The notes beneath the pieces are model-generated. The model was given only the letters and a program-made list of their open reading frames with translations, ran no database searches and was not told the DNA's origin. From assembly GCF_900090225.1 (NCBI RefSeq), contig NZ_FMHY01000002.1, positions 3,286,001-3,350,000 on the forward strand: a DNA stretch of 64,000 bases, written 5' to 3'. The translations under genes and the position numbers were made by a program. Shown here piece by piece: positions 8,941 to 17,575 of this stretch (positions are counted from its first letter, which is position 1; every line of letters starts with the position of its first letter). Origin of the DNA: Micromonospora eburnea (lineage in GTDB: Bacteria; Actinomycetota; Actinomycetes; Mycobacteriales; Micromonosporaceae).

Positions 8941-9564
8941 TCAGCCTCCGGTACGCGCCGGACGGTGCCGGACCCGGTCGTGTCCGCCGCCGGTCCGGTC
9001 GGCGACCTCGGCGACCACGCCCTCGCGGGCCGGCGGTCCGACCGGCACCTCGCGGCCACTGTCGACCGGGGCGCTGACCACCAGGTCCAGCGATGGTTTC
9101 AACTCGCCGCCCAGCGCTGTCCAGACGTCGGCGAAGGCCCGATCCTCCGGGGGCGGCAGCGCCACCGTCATCGGCACCGGCATGCCGATCGCGGCCACCG
9201 AGCCGGCCAGCACGGCCGGCGGCAGCGCGTCGAGGCGCAGGAAGCACAGCAGCAGCGAGGAGAGCAGCCGATGCTCGTCCTCCGGCCGCTGCGTCCACGC
9301 GGTGACCAGGTAGGAAAGCTTCACGTAGCGGGGCGGGGCGACCCGTCGGGTCACCTGCCCCTGCTCGTCGTACTCGTTGATCAGCCCGCGTGAGCGGCGG
9401 CGCAGGTCCTCTCGGATGTCGTAGAGGTAGATGTTGACCGTGGGCGCGTTACGGCGGGCCGCCCACTCCTTCGTCGGCGCCTCCAACACGATGTCCACGC
9501 TGGAACTCGGCAGCGCCTCCTCGCGGACCAGGCGGCGCAGCGCGTCGTCGATCTCATGAATCAC
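8941..9564 (-). CDS. DUF4255 domain protein (Pvc16-like eCIS sheath/tube terminator)
   Basis: 207 residues from GTG 9564. The domain begins IHEIDDALRRLVREEAL and contains the family's NIYLYDIREDLRRRS, PRYVKLSYLVTAW and EDEHRLLSSLLLCF segments. DUF4255 proteins (Pvc16 in the Photorhabdus virulence cassette) are thought to cap or terminate the contractile particle. The last ~45 residues are charged and disordered. It sits between the VWA/propeller gene (4-base gap) and the AAA+ ATPase (3-base gap), in the order usual for actinobacterial loci. Confidence 0.9.
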   Translation of the reverse strand: MIHEIDDALRRLVREEALPSSSVDIVLEAPTKEWAARRNAPTVNIYLYDIREDLRRRSRGLINEYDEQGQVTRRVAPPRYVKLSYLVTAWTQRPEDEHRLLSSLLLCFLRLDALPPAVLAGSVAAIGMPVPMTVALPPPEDRAFADVWTALGGELKPSLDLVVSAPVDSGREVPVGPPAREGVVAEVADRTGGGHDRVRHRPARTGG

Positions 9565-9568
9565 CCCG

Positions 9569-12500
9569 TCACCCCCGGCTCCCGAAGGCGGGTGGGCCGA
9601 TCCCGCGCGGCACCACCAGGAACGGCTCGGGCGCGCGTACCGGGCCGAAGGCGCGACCCGAGACCGGGCTGACGGTCAGGTCCCGCGGCCCCAGGGTGTC
9701 CTTCCGTAGGACCAGGACCTGGGTACGGAAGCTGCCGTCCGCGCCGACGGTCACCGTGTCCGGGGTGGTGGTGATCCCCGGCGCCCAGCGAAGGCGCACC
9801 CGCGCCCCGGCCGGGAAGTCGGTGCCGATCGCGGCGGTGACGAAGCCGGGCGGGCCGATCGCCGGGTCGAGGCGTACCCGTGGCGCCAGCACCCGGACCG
9901 GCGCCTGCGCGGTACGCGACGCCGGCACCCCCCGGACGGTGGCGGCGAGCCGGCCGGTGACCGTGCCGGTGACCGCCGCCTGCGGCGGCAGCACCACGGT
10001 GATCACCTGCTGGGTGCCGGGGCCGAGCGTACCGAGCAGGCAGAGCCGACGGTCGGCGGCGCAGCGCGGGTCGGCGGCGTGCGGGGGCAGCAGCGACGCC
10101 GGCGCGGCGACCTCCAGCCAGACGTTGTCGGCCGGCAGACGGGTCGAGTTACGGATGGTGAAGGTGACCGGGATCGGATCGCCGCCGACGTAGCCGGGTT
10201 GGCCGCCCACCGACACGCCGAGACTCAGGTCGGGTACCGGAAGCCGCTGGAACGTCGGCTGGCTGCCCACCTCCCGAATCACCGTGGTGGGCGGGCCGCC
10301 GCCACCGGACAGCACCACGATGTCCGCGGGTTCGGTCGACCGGAGACCCGGCGGGGCCTGCTCCAACGCCACCGCGATCCGGCGTCCGTCCGGCGACCAG
10401 GCCGGGTCCGCCGCCCAGCGGTCGTCTCGGTCGGCCGCCGGGAGCGGATGCCGCGCGCCGGTGCCGTCGGGCGCCACCACGCACAGGTCGTGGCCGCTGT
10501 CGACGAACGCGATCGCGGAGCCGTCCGGCGACCAGGCCGGAGCACCGTCGGCGGATCGGGTCGGGCAGGGGTCACCCACCCGCGCGCTGAGGTCCCACTG
10601 GTCGGTGACGGTCAGGGTGCCGGCGACGCTGCCGTCGAGGCGGGCGAGCCAGATCCGGCTACCCGCGATCTCCGGGTCCGCCACCACGATCAGTGCCGTG
10701 TCGGAGCTGGTACGACCGGCGCTGTCGGTCGCTGTGCAGGTCACCACGGTCTGCCCGATCGGGAACAGGGAACCGGACGGCGGTTCGCACCGCACCGGCA
10801 GCGGCCGTTCGGCGCTGTCCACCGCTGACGCCCGGTAGGTCACCCGCGCGCCGTCCGGCCCGGTGGGCGCCACCTGCACGTCGTCGACCTGGACCAGCGG
10901 CAGGCCGGGTCGGGCGACCCGGACGACCAACTCCTGTACGGCGTCCGACCCGGCCTGCGGCGGTTCGAGGTCGAAGCGCACCGTGCAGCGCAGCACCGAA
11001 CCGGGTGCCGCTCCCGGCGCGACCGCGACGGTTTCCGCGAAGACCGCCCGCTCGCCGGCGGCCACCCGGGCGGGGTCGGGGTCGAATTCGACGGAGAGCC
11101 CGTCCTCGCACGTGGCGCTGGGTTTCACGGTGACGGTGAGTTCGCGGATGGCCTTCTCCACCGCGTCGATCATGTCCGCCGGGTCGCTGTTGGCGGTGAG
11201 CCGTCCACCGGTGGCCGCGGTGATCCGCCCCGCCGCGCCGTCGTAGTTGAGGCCGCGTTCGAAGTCGGCGCCGACGATGGGTACGCCGATCAGCGCGATC
11301 CCGGCGGCCCGCAACTCGCGGATGAGGTCGGCCTCGGCGATGGTGCCTTCCTCGGGCGGCGGGGCCGTCTTGTCCACGCTGTCGGTGTCGCTGATCAGCA
11401 CCACCACCCGGCTGCTGTCCGGGCGGAAGTTGATCCGGTCGTTGCGGGCGAGCTGCCGCAACGCGTAGAACCAGTTCTCCGTGCCGTACGGGTTTTGTGC
11501 CGTCAGGTGGCCGACCGCGTCGTAGACCGCGTCGTCCTTGTCGGTCACCGGCTGCCGTGGGAAGTACATGAACTCGTCGTAGGGACCGCCGACGTCGGCG
11601 CGACCGCTGAACGTGGCGAGACCGAACCGGGCCTCGGGCTGGCTCTTCCGGACGTTGCCGATCACGCCGGGCAGCCGGTCCTTGAGCTGCTCGATGACGC
11701 TCGAACCGCCCTCGCCGGGCTGGGACATCGAGGCGGTGTCGTCGACCAGGAAGACGATGTCCGGCCGGGGCGGGATCTCCGGGGTGCGCACCGACTGCTG
11801 CACGGTGAAGGTGCTCCCGGGCCGGGCGGGCCGGTCCACGACGAGGGTCGCCAGATCGCTGTCCCGGGCCGAGGCGTACCGGGCGAAGGCCAACTGACGG
11901 CCGTCCGCTGACCAGGTCGGCTCGGTGTCGCTCCCGGTGAGGTACGCGGGCATCGGCACCTCGGCGAGCAGCCGCGCGTCGGCGACCGAGACGACCAGGA
12001 TGCGCGACGGGGCCTCGCCGCCCGACGGCTGCCGGCTGAAGGCGATCGCGTCCCCGGCCGGCGACCAGGTCGGGTCGGTGTCGCGGTCGCCGTCGACGGT
12101 GCCCGGCGGGGCGAAAAGCTGTGGGTTGGCGCCGGTGGCGTCGGCGACGACGATGCGGGCGCCGCCGCCGGGCTGCTCGGCACTGTAGGCCAGCCGGAGC
12201 CCGTCCGGGCTGAACGCCGGCCCGGTCTCGGACAGCCCGGGCCGGGCGGTGTGGTCCCGACGGTCGCCACCGGTGGCGTCGGCGCTCCACACGTCGGTGG
12301 TGCCGTCCACCTCGGTGGCCGTCCACAGCAGGTCGTTACCCTGCCAGGCCGGCTGGTGCTGGGGCAGCGTCCCGGTGGCCACCGGGACGATCCGGCCGGC
12401 CCGGAGGACGTACACGTCACCGGACGGGTCGTCGCGGGTGGTGGTGAAGGCGAGCTGGGTGCCGTCGGCGGACCAGGCCGGCTCCGCGGCGTCGCCCGGG

Positions 12501-13279
12501 CCGGGCACCGCCCTGGTCACCGGGCCGCCCGTCGCGGCCACCGTGGCCACGGTACGCAGGCTCGGGGCGCTGGCCGGCGCGAAGCGGGTGGTGGTGAAGG
12601 CGAGCCGCCGGCCGTCCGGCGACCAGGCGGGTTGCCCGTCGGCGGCCGGACCGTCGGTGAGCCGTGCCGGGGCGCCACCCGCGACGGGCAGCACCCAGAG
12701 ATCGCCGGCGGGGTCGTCGCGGGTGCTGGCGAACGCGATCCTGGTGCCGTCGGGGGACCAGGTCGGCCAGCTGTCCTCGGCCGGGTGGTCGGTGAGCCGA
12801 CGCAACCCGGCGCCGTCTACGCCGACGACCCAGATGTCGGCACTGCCCGCCCGGTCGCTGGTGAAGGCGACCCGCCGCCCGTCGGGGGACAGGGCGGGGT
12901 GCTCGATCGTGCCGGGGCCGCCGACCAGCCGCAACGGTGCCGACCCGGGCCGGCGCAGGTAGAGCCCGCCGGGCAGATCCGCGCCCCCGGCGGCTGCCTT
13001 CCGTCCCACCCAGACCACCCGGCCGGCGCGCGCGTCGGCCTCCTGCTCGGCGTCACCGCGTTCGGCCTCGGACAGCAGCGGCTGCGGCCTTCCGGCGGCG
13101 GCGATGCTGATCATCAGGGTCGGGCGTTCGAAGCTGGTGTAGCCCAGCCGGTAGTCGACCTCGGCCCGGGGTGATGTGGGCGCCGATGCCGGCAGGACCG
13201 ATGGCTCGGGGGCAGCCACGGCCGGCCCGGCCAACAACGCGAGCACCACGACTCCCCAACGGCGGCTGCCCCAGCGCAC
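9569..13279 (-). CDS. Secreted TolB-like beta-propeller / VWA / HYR multidomain protein
   Basis: 1236 residues. Start GTG 13279 is preferred because GGGAGG lies 4 bases upstream and it begins directly with a signal peptide (RRWGVVVLALLAGPAVAA); in-frame starts up to 13309 are possible. At least seven PD40/WD40-like blades (SPDGRRVAFTSDRAGSADIW type) fill about residues 90-490. A VWA domain (about 510-720) has the metal-site-like FLVDDTASMS. A HYR-like domain (TVTCTATDSAGR) and another group of propeller blades follow. Two beta-sandwich modules end the protein. It lies in tight order with eCIS genes, so an outer-surface or particle-associated role is possible. The VWA site has Thr in place of the first Ser of DxSxS, as many VWA proteins do. 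Confidence 0.88.
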   Translation of the reverse strand: MRWGSRRWGVVVLALLAGPAVAAPEPSVLPASAPTSPRAEVDYRLGYTSFERPTLMISIAAAGRPQPLLSEAERGDAEQEADARAGRVVWVGRKAAAGGADLPGGLYLRRPGSAPLRLVGGPGTIEHPALSPDGRRVAFTSDRAGSADIWVVGVDGAGLRRLTDHPAEDSWPTWSPDGTRIAFASTRDDPAGDLWVLPVAGGAPARLTDGPAADGQPAWSPDGRRLAFTTTRFAPASAPSLRTVATVAATGGPVTRAVPGPGDAAEPAWSADGTQLAFTTTRDDPSGDVYVLRAGRIVPVATGTLPQHQPAWQGNDLLWTATEVDGTTDVWSADATGGDRRDHTARPGLSETGPAFSPDGLRLAYSAEQPGGGARIVVADATGANPQLFAPPGTVDGDRDTDPTWSPAGDAIAFSRQPSGGEAPSRILVVSVADARLLAEVPMPAYLTGSDTEPTWSADGRQLAFARYASARDSDLATLVVDRPARPGSTFTVQQSVRTPEIPPRPDIVFLVDDTASMSQPGEGGSSVIEQLKDRLPGVIGNVRKSQPEARFGLATFSGRADVGGPYDEFMYFPRQPVTDKDDAVYDAVGHLTAQNPYGTENWFYALRQLARNDRINFRPDSSRVVVLISDTDSVDKTAPPPEEGTIAEADLIRELRAAGIALIGVPIVGADFERGLNYDGAAGRITAATGGRLTANSDPADMIDAVEKAIRELTVTVKPSATCEDGLSVEFDPDPARVAAGERAVFAETVAVAPGAAPGSVLRCTVRFDLEPPQAGSDAVQELVVRVARPGLPLVQVDDVQVAPTGPDGARVTYRASAVDSAERPLPVRCEPPSGSLFPIGQTVVTCTATDSAGRTSSDTALIVVADPEIAGSRIWLARLDGSVAGTLTVTDQWDLSARVGDPCPTRSADGAPAWSPDGSAIAFVDSGHDLCVVAPDGTGARHPLPAADRDDRWAADPAWSPDGRRIAVALEQAPPGLRSTEPADIVVLSGGGGPPTTVIREVGSQPTFQRLPVPDLSLGVSVGGQPGYVGGDPIPVTFTIRNSTRLPADNVWLEVAAPASLLPPHAADPRCAADRRLCLLGTLGPGTQQVITVVLPPQAAVTGTVTGRLAATVRGVPASRTAQAPVRVLAPRVRLDPAIGPPGFVTAAIGTDFPAGARVRLRWAPGITTTPDTVTVGADGSFRTQVLVLRKDTLGPRDLTVSPVSGRAFGPVRAPEPFLVVPRGIGPPAFGSRG

Positions 13280-13391
13280 GACACCTCCCGTGCTCACCAG
13301 TGCCACCACCGTGGCTGCCCCGGCTCCGTCAGGTGGTGACAGTCGGTGCCGGCCTGTGGGCAGGGTGGTCTGCCCGAACGGGCAGCGCGCC

Positions 13392-14015
13392 TCAGATCAG
13401 GCCGTTACGCAGCGCGTACGCCACCGCGTGGCAGCGGTTGCGCAGGTGCAGCCGGCTCGTCACGTCGTGCAGGATGTTCTTGATCGTCCGCTGTGAGTAG
13501 GACAGCTTCGCGGCGATCTCCGCGGTGTCGAGGCCCTCCGCGACCAGGCGCAGCACCTCCACCTCCCGCTCGGCCAGCCCGGAGAAGGTCAGCCCCCGTG
13601 GCCCGAGCACCTCCCGTTGCAGCGCCCCGACCTGCTGCAACAGTCGGCCCAGCAGGTCCGGCGGCACCGCGCCCTCGCCGGCCGCAGCGGCCCCGATCAC
13701 CGAGACCAGCCGCTCCGCGCTCGCCTCCGAGCGGCGCACGATCCCCGCCACCCCGTGCTCCACCGCGGCGACCAGGCCGGCGTCGTCCACCTGGGTCACC
13801 ACCAGCACCAGGGCGGACCCGCCCCGGCTGCGTAGCGCGCGCAGCATACGCAGGGTCGGTTCGTCGATGCTGTCGCTGATGATCACGGAAACGACGGCCT
13901 GCTCCGCTTCGGACTCGTCGAGCAGCAGCACCTCCGGGCGGGGGCGGAGCTGGCTGACCACACCGGCCCGGGAGATCACGTCGGTGGAGTAGAGGTGGAC
14001 GGGCAGACGTCGCAT
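13392..14015 (-). CDS. LuxR-family DNA-binding regulator
   Basis: 207 residues. The C-terminal ~65 residues form a LuxR helix-turn-helix (LAEREVEVLRLVAEGLDTAEIAAKLSYSQRTIKNILHDVTSRL). The N-terminal half resembles a receiver domain (VLLLDESEAEQAVVSVIISDS) but lacks the clear DD-D-K residue set, so it is probably not phosphorylated in the standard way. Genes like this commonly border actinobacterial injection-system clusters. It is the first minus-strand gene of the block and diverges from the Ig-like membrane protein gene across 160 bases, so it may control both directions. Confidence 0.87.
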   Translation of the reverse strand: MRRLPVHLYSTDVISRAGVVSQLRPRPEVLLLDESEAEQAVVSVIISDSIDEPTLRMLRALRSRGGSALVLVVTQVDDAGLVAAVEHGVAGIVRRSEASAERLVSVIGAAAAGEGAVPPDLLGRLLQQVGALQREVLGPRGLTFSGLAEREVEVLRLVAEGLDTAEIAAKLSYSQRTIKNILHDVTSRLHLRNRCHAVAYALRNGLI

Positions 14016-14162
14016 GAGCCCTCCCAGCAGCTGCTTGTCCGGACGACACGTGCGCTGAGTATCACCTCGCGCACCAATCGTGCAGTCAACGTGGGTTCAA
14101 CGGCCCTCACACGTTGCCCCAAGGTCTTCCTCTACGCCTGATTGATCCGGCGCGGCCACTCC

Positions 14163-14168
14163 TAGAGT
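14163..14168 (+). promoter_or_regulatory. Candidate -10 box of a leaderless transcript
   Basis: TAGAGT ends 7 bases before the ATG at 14176, which has no purine-rich ribosome site. In actinomycetes a TANNNT box 6-8 bases before a start codon marks leaderless mRNAs. A weak ATTGAT -35 lies at 14141-14146. Inferred from spacing only. Confidence 0.45.
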
Positions 14169-14175
14169 CGCGGCC

Positions 14176-15504
14176 ATGACCACCGACGCGAACCTGGATA
14201 CCGGCCTCGTCGAGGTCAGCCCGGGCGGCGAGGCGAGCTGCCGGCTGGAGATCCGCAACGGCGGCCCGATCGTCGAGTCGTACGCGATCGAGGTGCTCGG
14301 CGAGCCGGCCGGCTGGGCCAGTGTGGAACCGCCCACCGTATCGGTCTATCCGGGCTCCGCCGAGTCGGTCACCGTCCGCTTCCACCCGCTCCGTTCGGCG
14401 CAGGTGGTGGCCGGCGAGCGGCCCTTCGCGGTGCGGGTGATCCCGAGCGAGACTCCGGACGCGCAGGTCGTGCCGGAGGCCACCGTGCGGGTTCTGCCGT
14501 TCGCCGAGATCGCGCCGGAGATCCTGCCCCGCACCTCCAGGGGCCGGTGGGGCGGCCGTCACGAGCTGTCGGTGGCCAACCGGGGCAATGTCCCGCTCGG
14601 CCTGGCGCTGACCGGCAACGACCCGGACAACCGGCTCAACGTCGCGATCCGCCCCCCACAGATCACCGTTGCCCCCGGCGCGACGTCGTTCGTCCGGGTA
14701 CGCGCCCGCCCTCGCCGGCTGCTGTGGCGCGGCCACCCGGTGACCGTGCCGTTCCAGGTCAACGTCGCCTCTGACGACACGCCCCCGGCGACCCTCGACG
14801 CCGCCACCGTGCAGGAGCCGCTGCTCCCGCGGGGGTTGGCCCGCGTGGTGGCGGCGCTGCTGGTGCTGGCACTGATGGGCGTGGGTCTCTGGTACGCGCT
14901 GCTGCGCCCCACGGTGAAATCACTCGCCGAGGAGGCCGCTCAGGAGCAGGTCGCGCCGGTGGCTCAGCAGGCCAGCGCCGCCGATGCCCGCGCCCAACAG
15001 GCGGACAGCAAGGCCCAACAGGCGGTCGACGCCGTCGCGCCCGGAGCCAGCTCCCCGCTGCCCACCCCGAGCACCAGGGTGCCACCGCCCTCACCGACGC
15101 CCAGCGCGGGCGTGCCGGCCATCCCCGCCGGCGCCGAGTCGTCCAGCCGTCGGCTCGCGGTGACCGCGCGGGCCGGCACCACCCGCACCGACCAGTACAC
15201 GGTGGCGGCCCGCCGGGTCTTCGTGCTGACCGACATCTTCCTGCAGAACCCGCAGGGCGACGAGGGGCGCCTCGACCTGGTGGTCGACGGTACGACGGTG
15301 CTGACCGTGGCGCTGAACAACTTCCGTGACCTGGACTACCACATGGTCTCGCCGATCGAGGTGCCCGCCGGCCGGGTGATCAGCCTGCGAGCCAACTGCC
15401 GACGGGCCGGCACCACGCTGGACGGCGCCGGCGGCGGAGGGGGCCAGTGCCGCGATTTCGCCCTGCTCAACGGCTACACCCGCGCCGCTCCCGTCCGAGG
15501 CTAG
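14176..15504 (+). CDS. Membrane-anchored Ig-like protein next to eCIS locus
   Basis: 442 residues. The N-terminal ~215 residues contain two beta-sandwich domains of the COG1470/NEW3 type (SCRLEIRNGG, HELSVANRGNVPLGLALTG, APGATSFVRVRARP). One transmembrane helix spans about residues 221-243. A short coiled Ala/Gln-rich segment, a Pro/Ser/Thr linker and a C-terminal beta-rich domain (about 325-438) follow. With no signal peptide, the N-terminal Ig-like part probably faces the cytoplasm and the C-terminal domain the outside. Genes of this build recur beside actinobacterial injection-system genes, which makes a membrane docking role possible; this is an inference. Confidence 0.8.
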   Translation: MTTDANLDTGLVEVSPGGEASCRLEIRNGGPIVESYAIEVLGEPAGWASVEPPTVSVYPGSAESVTVRFHPLRSAQVVAGERPFAVRVIPSETPDAQVVPEATVRVLPFAEIAPEILPRTSRGRWGGRHELSVANRGNVPLGLALTGNDPDNRLNVAIRPPQITVAPGATSFVRVRARPRRLLWRGHPVTVPFQVNVASDDTPPATLDAATVQEPLLPRGLARVVAALLVLALMGVGLWYALLRPTVKSLAEEAAQEQVAPVAQQASAADARAQQADSKAQQAVDAVAPGASSPLPTPSTRVPPPSPTPSAGVPAIPAGAESSSRRLAVTARAGTTRTDQYTVAARRVFVLTDIFLQNPQGDEGRLDLVVDGTTVLTVALNNFRDLDYHMVSPIEVPAGRVISLRANCRRAGTTLDGAGGGGGQCRDFALLNGYTRAAPVRG

Positions 15505-15517
15505 GAGGGCGAGGCGG

Positions 15518-16591
15518 TCAGTTCGGATCTTCCCGCACGGTTTCGTCGGCGGCCCGCCGGAACTCGCGTCGCGGCGAGACCTCGTCGTGGGCCGGCACCC
15601 GCTGCCGGACCCGCTCGGCCGGCCCGGTCGGCAGGCGGGACGCCGGGCCGGTCTCCGTGACCAGGTGCTCCGTCTCCTGGACCAGGTAGTGCGGCCGGCG
15701 CTTGGTCTCGTAGTAGATCCGGCCGATGTATTCCCCGATCACACCGAGAATCATCATCTGGATGCCGCCGAGACCGATCACGCTGACGATGATGGTGGTG
15801 TAACCGGGGACGTCGATGCCCTTCTCGACGGCGTCGGCCACCACCCAGGCCATGTAGCCCACCGCGATCAGGGTGAGGAACAGGCCCCCGTAGATGGCCA
15901 GTCGCAGCGGCCGGTTGTTGAACGACAGGAGCCCGTCGAACGCGTAGTTGAAGAGCTTGCCGAAGCTCCACCTGCTCCGCCCCGCCTGGCGGGTCTCGTT
16001 GCGGTGCGCGACCACGACGGTGCGGAACCCGATCCAGGAGAACAGCCCCTTGGAGAAGCGGTTGTACTCCGGCATCGCCAGCACGGCGTCCACCGCGACC
16101 CGGGACAGCAGCCGGAAGTCGCCCGCCCCGTCCTGTAGCCGCACGTCGATCCACCAGTTGACGATGCGGTAGAAGGACCGCGAGGCCAGCGTACGCAGGA
16201 ACCGGTCACCGTGCCGGTCCCGCCGGGCGATCACCTGGTCGAACCCCTGCCGGTACAGCGTCACCATCTCGGGCAGCAACCGGGGCGGGTGTTGCAGGTC
16301 GGCGTCCATGATGACTACCGCGTCCCCGGTGGCGCGCTTGAGGCCGGCCAGCATCGCCGCCTCCTTGCCGAAGTTCCGGCTCAGCGCCGTGTAGCGCACG
16401 GACGGATCCCTGGTGGCGAGGCGGCGCAGCGCATCGAGAGTGCCGTCCTCGCTGCCGTCGTCGACGTACACCAGCTCGACGTCGACGTCGGGCAGGTCCG
16501 CGAGCGCCTCGATCACCGCCGAGTGCAACCGTTCCACCGAGGCTTCCTCGTTGAAGCAGGGCACCACCACCGACAGCCGCACCGTCGTCAC
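15518..16591 (-). CDS. GT2 family glycosyltransferase with C-terminal membrane anchor (GtrB/DPM1-like)
   Basis: 357 residues from GTG 16591. An A-type GT2 fold: SVVVPCFNEEASVERL at the N-terminus, VDDGSEDGT (44-52), the DxD motif DADLQHPP (96-103) and the acceptor-side FSKGLFSWIGF. Two transmembrane helices lie at about 230-252 and 264-290, followed by a hydrophilic tail longer than usual. Such enzymes move a sugar from a nucleotide donor to a polyprenyl phosphate on the inner leaflet, for later transfer to wall polymers or proteins. Its GTG overlaps the TGA of a 53-codon upstream frame (GTGA), suggesting coupled translation. Confidence 0.9.
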   Translation of the reverse strand: MTTVRLSVVVPCFNEEASVERLHSAVIEALADLPDVDVELVYVDDGSEDGTLDALRRLATRDPSVRYTALSRNFGKEAAMLAGLKRATGDAVVIMDADLQHPPRLLPEMVTLYRQGFDQVIARRDRHGDRFLRTLASRSFYRIVNWWIDVRLQDGAGDFRLLSRVAVDAVLAMPEYNRFSKGLFSWIGFRTVVVAHRNETRQAGRSRWSFGKLFNYAFDGLLSFNNRPLRLAIYGGLFLTLIAVGYMAWVVADAVEKGIDVPGYTTIIVSVIGLGGIQMMILGVIGEYIGRIYYETKRRPHYLVQETEHLVTETGPASRLPTGPAERVRQRVPAHDEVSPRREFRRAADETVREDPN

Positions 16592-16749
16592 CCCATCCGG
16601 TCAGAGGTGGTAGACCAGCACACCATCGAGTTCCTCCCGGGTGCCCAGACCGTCGCTCGGCCGGGCCTTCCGTCGGTCGGGATGGTGGGCGCCGGACGGG
16701 GTTCCGCGATCTCGGCGGTCGCCTGCGCGTCGGTGGAGCCGGTGGTCAT
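16588..16749 (-). CDS. 53-codon ORF coupled to the glycosyltransferase; possible gene remnant
   Basis: The frame runs from ATG 16749 to a TGA that overlaps the GTG of the glycosyltransferase. The first ~35 residues (MTTGSTDAQATAEIAEPRPA, then a Pro/Arg-rich stretch) look like the disordered N-terminus of a larger membrane protein. A neighbouring reading frame ends in a natural-looking LGTREELDGVLVYHL followed by a stop at 16601. I infer either a small leader ORF or the fused ends of a deleted polytopic glycosyltransferase-type gene. No function can be assigned. Confidence 0.4.
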   Translation of the reverse strand: MTTGSTDAQATAEIAEPRPAPTIPTDGRPGRATVWAPGRNSMVCWSTTSDRMG

Positions 16750-16854
16750 GAAATCGATGCTTCCGACTTATGTGGCCTTGTCGATCAGTGGTCCGAGCTG
16801 GGGCTTGCGAGGCCGGCGCAGGCGCACGGCCTCCGGCGCGACCAGAATCGAGCC

Positions 16855-16883
16855 AGGCTAATCGAAAAAGTTGAGGATGTAAA
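16855..16883 (-). promoter_or_regulatory. Candidate promoter for the glycosyltransferase unit
   Basis: Read on the minus strand: TTTACA (16883-16878), a 17-base spacer, then TAGCCT (16860-16855), in an AT-rich patch. It is oriented toward the 53-codon ORF and glycosyltransferase, with a predicted leader of about 100 bases. It overlaps the stop region of the DinB-like gene. Confidence 0.5.
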
Positions 16884-16884
16884 C

Positions 16885-17472
16885 TTAGCGGCGGGACCGG
16901 GCGGGCGTCCAGAACGGGTCGCGGCCGATGTACGCGATGAGCCGGGTCTGGGCGTCGGCGTCGTCGGGGGTGGGTACGCGTGGACCGTACTGTCCTGACG
17001 AGCGGAGCACGTCGTCGAGTGGCTCCATCCCCGCCAGCAGCGCTTCGCAGAATTTGGAGTCGAGCCGATCGTCCTGCCCGGTGGCGCGGGACAGGTCCCA
17101 CGTGTGCATGAACACGTCGGAGGTGTAGAACGTGTCGATCGCCTGGTCGAGCGGCACCGCGCCGAAATGCGGGTTGACCAGCATCCGTTGTGGGGTTCCC
17201 GGATCGTCCAGCAGCGCCTGCACCCCGTCGCACTGTGCCTGCCAGGCGGCGACCGGGTCGTCGTCCACACTCGGCCCGCCGGTCAGTTCGACGCCGGCGC
17301 CTGCGGCGAGGAACGGCGGGAACCATTCGACGAGGTGGCGTACCACGTCCCGGGCCGTCCAGTCGGCCACCGGCGAGGGGACGTCCCAGTGCCTGGCGGC
17401 ACGGACGCGTTCGGTGAAGGTGGCCGCGACGTGGCGGTGCCGCGCTACGGGGTCGAGGTCTGACAGCGTCAT
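16885..17472 (-). CDS. TIGR03086-type metal-binding DinB/maleylpyruvate-isomerase-like protein
   Basis: 195 residues from ATG 17472, which has GAAAGGA upstream; the reading frame continues further upstream but without a better start. The four-helix DinB-like fold is suggested by DWTARDVVRHLVEWFPPFL and by the later TSDVFMHTWDLSRATG, which place His residues as expected for a metal site. The family is common in actinobacteria and related to mycothiol-dependent enzymes; the substrate is unknown. It stands downstream of the TetR/methyltransferase pair on the same strand. Confidence 0.82.
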   Translation of the reverse strand: MTLSDLDPVARHRHVAATFTERVRAARHWDVPSPVADWTARDVVRHLVEWFPPFLAAGAGVELTGGPSVDDDPVAAWQAQCDGVQALLDDPGTPQRMLVNPHFGAVPLDQAIDTFYTSDVFMHTWDLSRATGQDDRLDSKFCEALLAGMEPLDDVLRSSGQYGPRVPTPDDADAQTRLIAYIGRDPFWTPARSRR

Positions 17473-17575
17473 TGGTGAGCATCCTTTCGAGCCTGGCGTA
17501 TCCGTCCACGCGCCCCAATTGTCGACGCGCGTCCGCGTGCTGTTCGGATCGGCCCACCGGGCGGGGCGTCCGCCC

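Noticed and set aside
1..14015. Prophage instead of eCIS
   Set aside because: No integrase, capsid, portal, terminase or lysis gene is seen, whereas DUF4157, DUF4255 and the AAA+ ATPase are typical eCIS partners; the left part outside the window could still add information.
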